From Saprospiraceae bacterium (GTDB taxonomy: Bacteria > Bacteroidota > Bacteroidia > Chitinophagales > Saprospiraceae): 64,000 nucleotides of DNA. Position 1 is the stretch's first letter. The number at the start of each line of letters is the position of its first letter. The notes beneath the pieces are model-generated. The model was not told where the DNA came from. It worked only from the letters and a program-made list of their open reading frames with translations, and did no database searches. The stretch lies in assembly GCA_016717265.1 (NCBI GenBank), contig JADKFX010000001.1, forward strand, positions 2,058,501 to 2,122,500, written 5' to 3'. The position numbers and the translations under genes are program-made. Below are positions 61,426 through 64,000 of this stretch, in pieces.

Positions 61426-62646
61426 TTACAACAGCATAGTAATAGGATTTTCTAAAATAGCCTTTAAACTTTGGAGAAATTTTGCTCCGGTAGCACCATC
61501 TACAGCTCGATGATCACAGGATAAAGTTAATTTCATCCTGTTTGAAATTACGATTGCATTGTTCTTTACTGCCGGTTTCTTTTGAATTGCACCCACGGCT
61601 AAAATACAGGCATCTGGTGGATTAATAATTGCCGTAAAATGTTCAATATCAAACATGCCTAAGTTGGAAATTGTAAAAGTGTTTCCTTGCATTTCTTCAA
61701 GGCTCAGTTTCCGGTCCTTAGCACGACTTGCTTTATCATTGATTTCCAATTTTATGGCACTTAATGATTTTAAGTCTGTATTGCGAATAACTGGTACGAC
61801 CAAACCTTCATCAATAGCAACTGCAATTCCTATATGAATATCATTATGAAAAATCATTTTATCACCCATCCAGGATACATTCACGGATAAATTTTGTCTG
61901 AGTGCTAATGCTGTCGCTTTCACGATGAGATCATTATACGAGATTTTAACCTCTGATACTGCGTTTAATTGATTGCGGGCATCAACACATTGGTCCATAT
62001 CTATTTCAGCATTCAAATAAAAATGTGGGGCTGTAAATTTACTTTCAGATAATCTTCTGGCAATTGTTTTTCGCATTTGAGACAAAACCAATTCTCTATC
62101 ACCTTGCTGATTAAAGGAACCCTGAGAGATTAAATCTGAAGCAGATTTTAAAATAGGATTTTGAATATTTTCTACATCTCTTTTAATAATTCTCCCATTT
62201 TCTCCAGATCCATGGACAGATTCAAGGCTTAAGCCTTTTTCTTTGGCCAATGATTTAGCTAAAGGAGATGCTTTAATTCTGCCAGTTTCAGGTTCTGCTA
62301 TAATTTCTGATTTAATTTCTGGAACTGCTTCTGCTTTTGCATCCTGGGTATCAGTTGCCGGTGTTTTTGATTCTACTGGACTAGCATTTAACAGGCTGGA
62401 AATATCCTCTCCTGAATTTCCTATGATTGCAATTATACCATCTACAGCTACAGGACCTTCAGCAACAGCTATATGTAAAAGCACACCTTCCTGATATGCT
62501 TCCAAATCCATGGTGGCTTTATCGGTTTCAACCTCGGCTAAAATATCACCTGGTTTAACTAAATCTCCTACTTTTTTATTCCAGGATTTAATGACACCTT
62601 CTTGCATAGTATCAGAAAGTCGGGGCATCTTTATAACAATGGCCAT
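61426..62646 (-). CDS. Dihydrolipoamide acyltransferase (E2) of a 2-oxoacid dehydrogenase, probably pyruvate
   Basis: 406 residues. One lipoyl domain (1-80) has lipoyl-lysine K43 in VETDKATMDL. An Ala/Pro/Glu-rich linker follows, then the E1/E3-binding domain (ASPLAKSLAKEKGLSLESV with GSGENGRIIKRDV) and the catalytic domain with H379 and D383 in CDHRAVDG. It transfers the acyl group to CoA. The terminal NPITMLL is typical of the pyruvate E2 in this phylum. The E1 and E3 genes are not adjacent. A minus-strand TAATTTTG lies 17 bases before the start. Confidence 0.93.
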   Translation of the reverse strand: MAIVIKMPRLSDTMQEGVIKSWNKKVGDLVKPGDILAEVETDKATMDLEAYQEGVLLHIAVAEGPVAVDGIIAIIGNSGEDISSLLNASPVESKTPATDTQDAKAEAVPEIKSEIIAEPETGRIKASPLAKSLAKEKGLSLESVHGSGENGRIIKRDVENIQNPILKSASDLISQGSFNQQGDRELVLSQMRKTIARRLSESKFTAPHFYLNAEIDMDQCVDARNQLNAVSEVKISYNDLIVKATALALRQNLSVNVSWMGDKMIFHNDIHIGIAVAIDEGLVVPVIRNTDLKSLSAIKLEINDKASRAKDRKLSLEEMQGNTFTISNLGMFDIEHFTAIINPPDACILAVGAIQKKPAVKNNAIVISNRMKLTLSCDHRAVDGATGAKFLQSLKAILENPITMLL

Positions 62647-62662
62647 GTTTCTTAATTTTACG

Positions 62663-62670
62663 CAAAATTA
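62663..62670 (-). promoter_or_regulatory. -7 element for the E2 gene
   Basis: Minus-strand TAATTTTG 17 bases before the start codon; no -33 match found. Confidence 0.4.
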
Positions 62671-62776
62671 AGGTATTCGTACATTTATTTAAGAATGGAT
62701 GAAAGATTGTATGAAAACCTTGAAATAAGTTTCTATTCAGTATATTATGAATTACAATTAGTTATAATTTTAACGC

Positions 62777-63400
62777 ATGAATCAAATTTCAAAGATCTTG
62801 GATGATGCTGTAGGAGCATTCAGTTCACTACCTGGGATCGGTAAAAAATCAGCATTACGCTTAGCACTGCACCTGGCTAAATTGGATAAACAAAAAGCAA
62901 TGGACCTGGCTCGTGCTATTCAATCCATGGCAGAAAACCTTAAAACGTGTAAATCTTGTTTCGCATATTCTGATGAGGATTTATGTGCTATTTGTAAAGA
63001 TACCAGAAGAGACCATCGGATTTTATGTGTAGTAGAATCTGTCCGCGACTTATTTGCAATTGAAGAAGTTCAAATGTTTAAAGGCATTTATCACATTCTT
63101 GGCGGACTAATATCACCCATAGATGGTATTGGGCCAGAACAATTACAGCTGGATTCATTATTTGAAAAATTGGAAAAAACAGAAGTTTCAGAATTAATTT
63201 TAGCGATACGCCCCACAATTGAAGGAGATACAACGGCTTATTATATCAGTAAGAACTTACCAAATCCTGACATAAAACTTACCATGTTAGCACGGGGTGT
63301 CGCCTTTGGTTCAGAATTAGAGTATGCTGATGAATTAACATTGAGCAGATCTTTGTTAAACAGGACTCCTTATCTTATTCATGATAACAAGATGGTGTGA
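62777..63400 (+). CDS. recR: Recombination protein RecR
   Basis: 207 residues. The helix-hairpin-helix SLPGIGKKSALRLALHL is followed by a four-cysteine zinc finger (CKSCFAYSDEDLCAIC) and a Toprim domain (CVVESVRDLFAIE, then AIRPTIEGDTTAYYI). It acts with RecO and RecF to load RecA at gaps. Length is standard. Its stop codon overlaps the GTG start of the next gene. Confidence 0.96.
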   Translation: MNQISKILDDAVGAFSSLPGIGKKSALRLALHLAKLDKQKAMDLARAIQSMAENLKTCKSCFAYSDEDLCAICKDTRRDHRILCVVESVRDLFAIEEVQMFKGIYHILGGLISPIDGIGPEQLQLDSLFEKLEKTEVSELILAIRPTIEGDTTAYYISKNLPNPDIKLTMLARGVAFGSELEYADELTLSRSLLNRTPYLIHDNKMV

Positions 63401-64000
63401 AAATCAGTGTAATTATTGTCAATTATAATGTACGGCATTTTTTAGAACAATGTGTTGCGTCGGTACGTCGTGCCTTGCATTCACTGCAAGGGGAGATCCT
63501 GGTATTTGACAATGCGAGTGTGGATGATTCGGTGCTTATGCTCCGCCAGCATTTTCCGGATGTACATTGTATTGAATCAAAAACAAATCTTGGCTTTTCA
63601 AAAGCAAATAATGCGGCAGCTAAATTGGCTAAAGGAGAATATGTATTAATTTTAAATCCAGATACGGTTCTACCAGAAGATTGTTTAATTCGTTGTTTGG
63701 AATTTCTAGATGCACATCCAGATGCGGGTGCGTTAGGAGTTAAAATGGTTGATGGACAAGGTAAATTTTTACCTGAATCTAAACGTGGATTTCCAGGTTT
63801 TTGGGTTTCCTTTTGCAAAATGATTGGCTTGTATAAATTGTTTCCTGCTTCTTCCATATTTAATGGCTATTATATGGGTCATTTAAAAGAAAATGAAACG
63901 AATGAAGTGGATGTTCTTACAGGTGCTTTTATGATGATGAGAAAAGAGCTATGGGAAAAGGTTGGTGGATTAGATGAAGATTATTTCATGTATGGGGAAG
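63397..64000 (+). CDS. Family 2 glycosyltransferase, 3' partial
   Basis: About 201 codons before the right edge. The start is GTG at 63397, overlapping the recR stop (GTGA), and gives KISVIIVNYNV, the classic first strand of GT2 enzymes. FDNASVDDS, TNLGFSKANN and LILNPDTVLPED (the nucleotide-sugar DxD-like site) follow, then LTGAFMMMRKELWEKVGG-like sequence. This is the rhamnosyltransferase/WbbL-like group that builds cell-surface polysaccharide. The frame is open at the edge, and an opposite-strand frame (63423-63857) is spurious. Confidence 0.9.
   Translation, partial: MKISVIIVNYNVRHFLEQCVASVRRALHSLQGEILVFDNASVDDSVLMLRQHFPDVHCIESKTNLGFSKANNAAAKLAKGEYVLILNPDTVLPEDCLIRCLEFLDAHPDAGALGVKMVDGQGKFLPESKRGFPGFWVSFCKMIGLYKLFPASSIFNGYYMGHLKENETNEVDVLTGAFMMMRKELWEKVGGLDEDYFMYGE

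Noticed and set aside
63423..63857. Minus-strand open frame of 144 codons
   Set aside because: It is antisense to an evident GT2 glycosyltransferase on the plus strand that starts by GTG overlap with recR.
1..64000. tRNA genes, insertion sequences, riboswitches, attachment sites, replication origin
   Set aside because: All spacers were read on both strands; no cloverleaf with GGTTC-type arm, transposase, terminal repeats, known aptamer core or DnaA-box cluster was seen.

Overview
The window is AT-rich chromosomal DNA from a member of the Bacteroidota, most likely a Saprospiraceae-like or other non-Bacteroides lineage (family placement is inference). The evidence is type IX secretion and gliding genes (porU, porV, a PorP/SprF protein, gldJ), a C-terminal T9SS sorting domain on a secreted amylase, promoters of the phylum-specific TTTG-N19-TAnnTTTG form, almost no Shine-Dalgarno sequences, and zinc-free versions of ribosomal proteins S4, S14 and L36. 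No insertion sequence, prophage, CRISPR array or tRNA gene was seen. The only gene-free stretch over 300 bases, 47206-47726, holds the RNase P RNA and its terminator.

Layout. 2-5120: the end of an outer-membrane protein gene, an M19 dipeptidase-like gene, a calcineurin/PAP-like phosphoesterase, and a membrane-anchored protein with a Ppx/GppA-like fold that has its own consensus promoter. 5217-17517: an alpha-glucan utilisation locus. It has a large T9SS-exported GH13 enzyme on the plus strand, then a tight minus-strand operon: amidohydrolase, beta-phosphoglucomutase, GH65 maltose phosphorylase, GH13, MFS permease, GH13. The inferred route is surface amylase, periplasmic amylases, permease, maltose phosphorylase, then glucose-6-phosphate. 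No SusC/SusD or regulator gene is in view. 17539-21323: polyprenyl diphosphate synthase, an LTA-synthase-like sulfatase-fold membrane enzyme and a GNAT acetyltransferase.

21383-39598: one long fused str-S10-spc-alpha ribosomal cluster, rpsL to rplQ, including fusA, secY, map, infA and rpoA. It opens with a textbook promoter and a leader hairpin and closes with a strong terminator. It includes two genes shorter than 60 codons, rpmD and rpmJ. 39683-43334: carA, eno, a DivIC/FtsB-like division gene and sucD. 43369-47205 (minus): a CrtZ-like hydroxylase and a very large NtrY-like sensor kinase.

47297-47710: rnpB and a long bidirectional hairpin shared with porV. 47727-56930: the T9SS/gliding block porV and porU (minus), PorP/SprF, gldJ and murF (plus). 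56920-64000: an arginase-fold protein without the classic metal motifs, a Glu/Leu/Phe/Val-type dehydrogenase, an OmpA/TSP3 outer-membrane protein, an E2 acyltransferase of a 2-oxoacid dehydrogenase complex, recR and the start of a family 2 glycosyltransferase cut by the window edge.

Much of the window is core housekeeping DNA with conserved order. The less ordinary parts are the Ppx-like anchored protein, the phosphoesterase and M19 proteins with altered metal motifs, the arginase-like pseudoenzyme, the amidohydrolase heading the maltose operon, and several unassigned RNA-level structures in ribosomal leaders.
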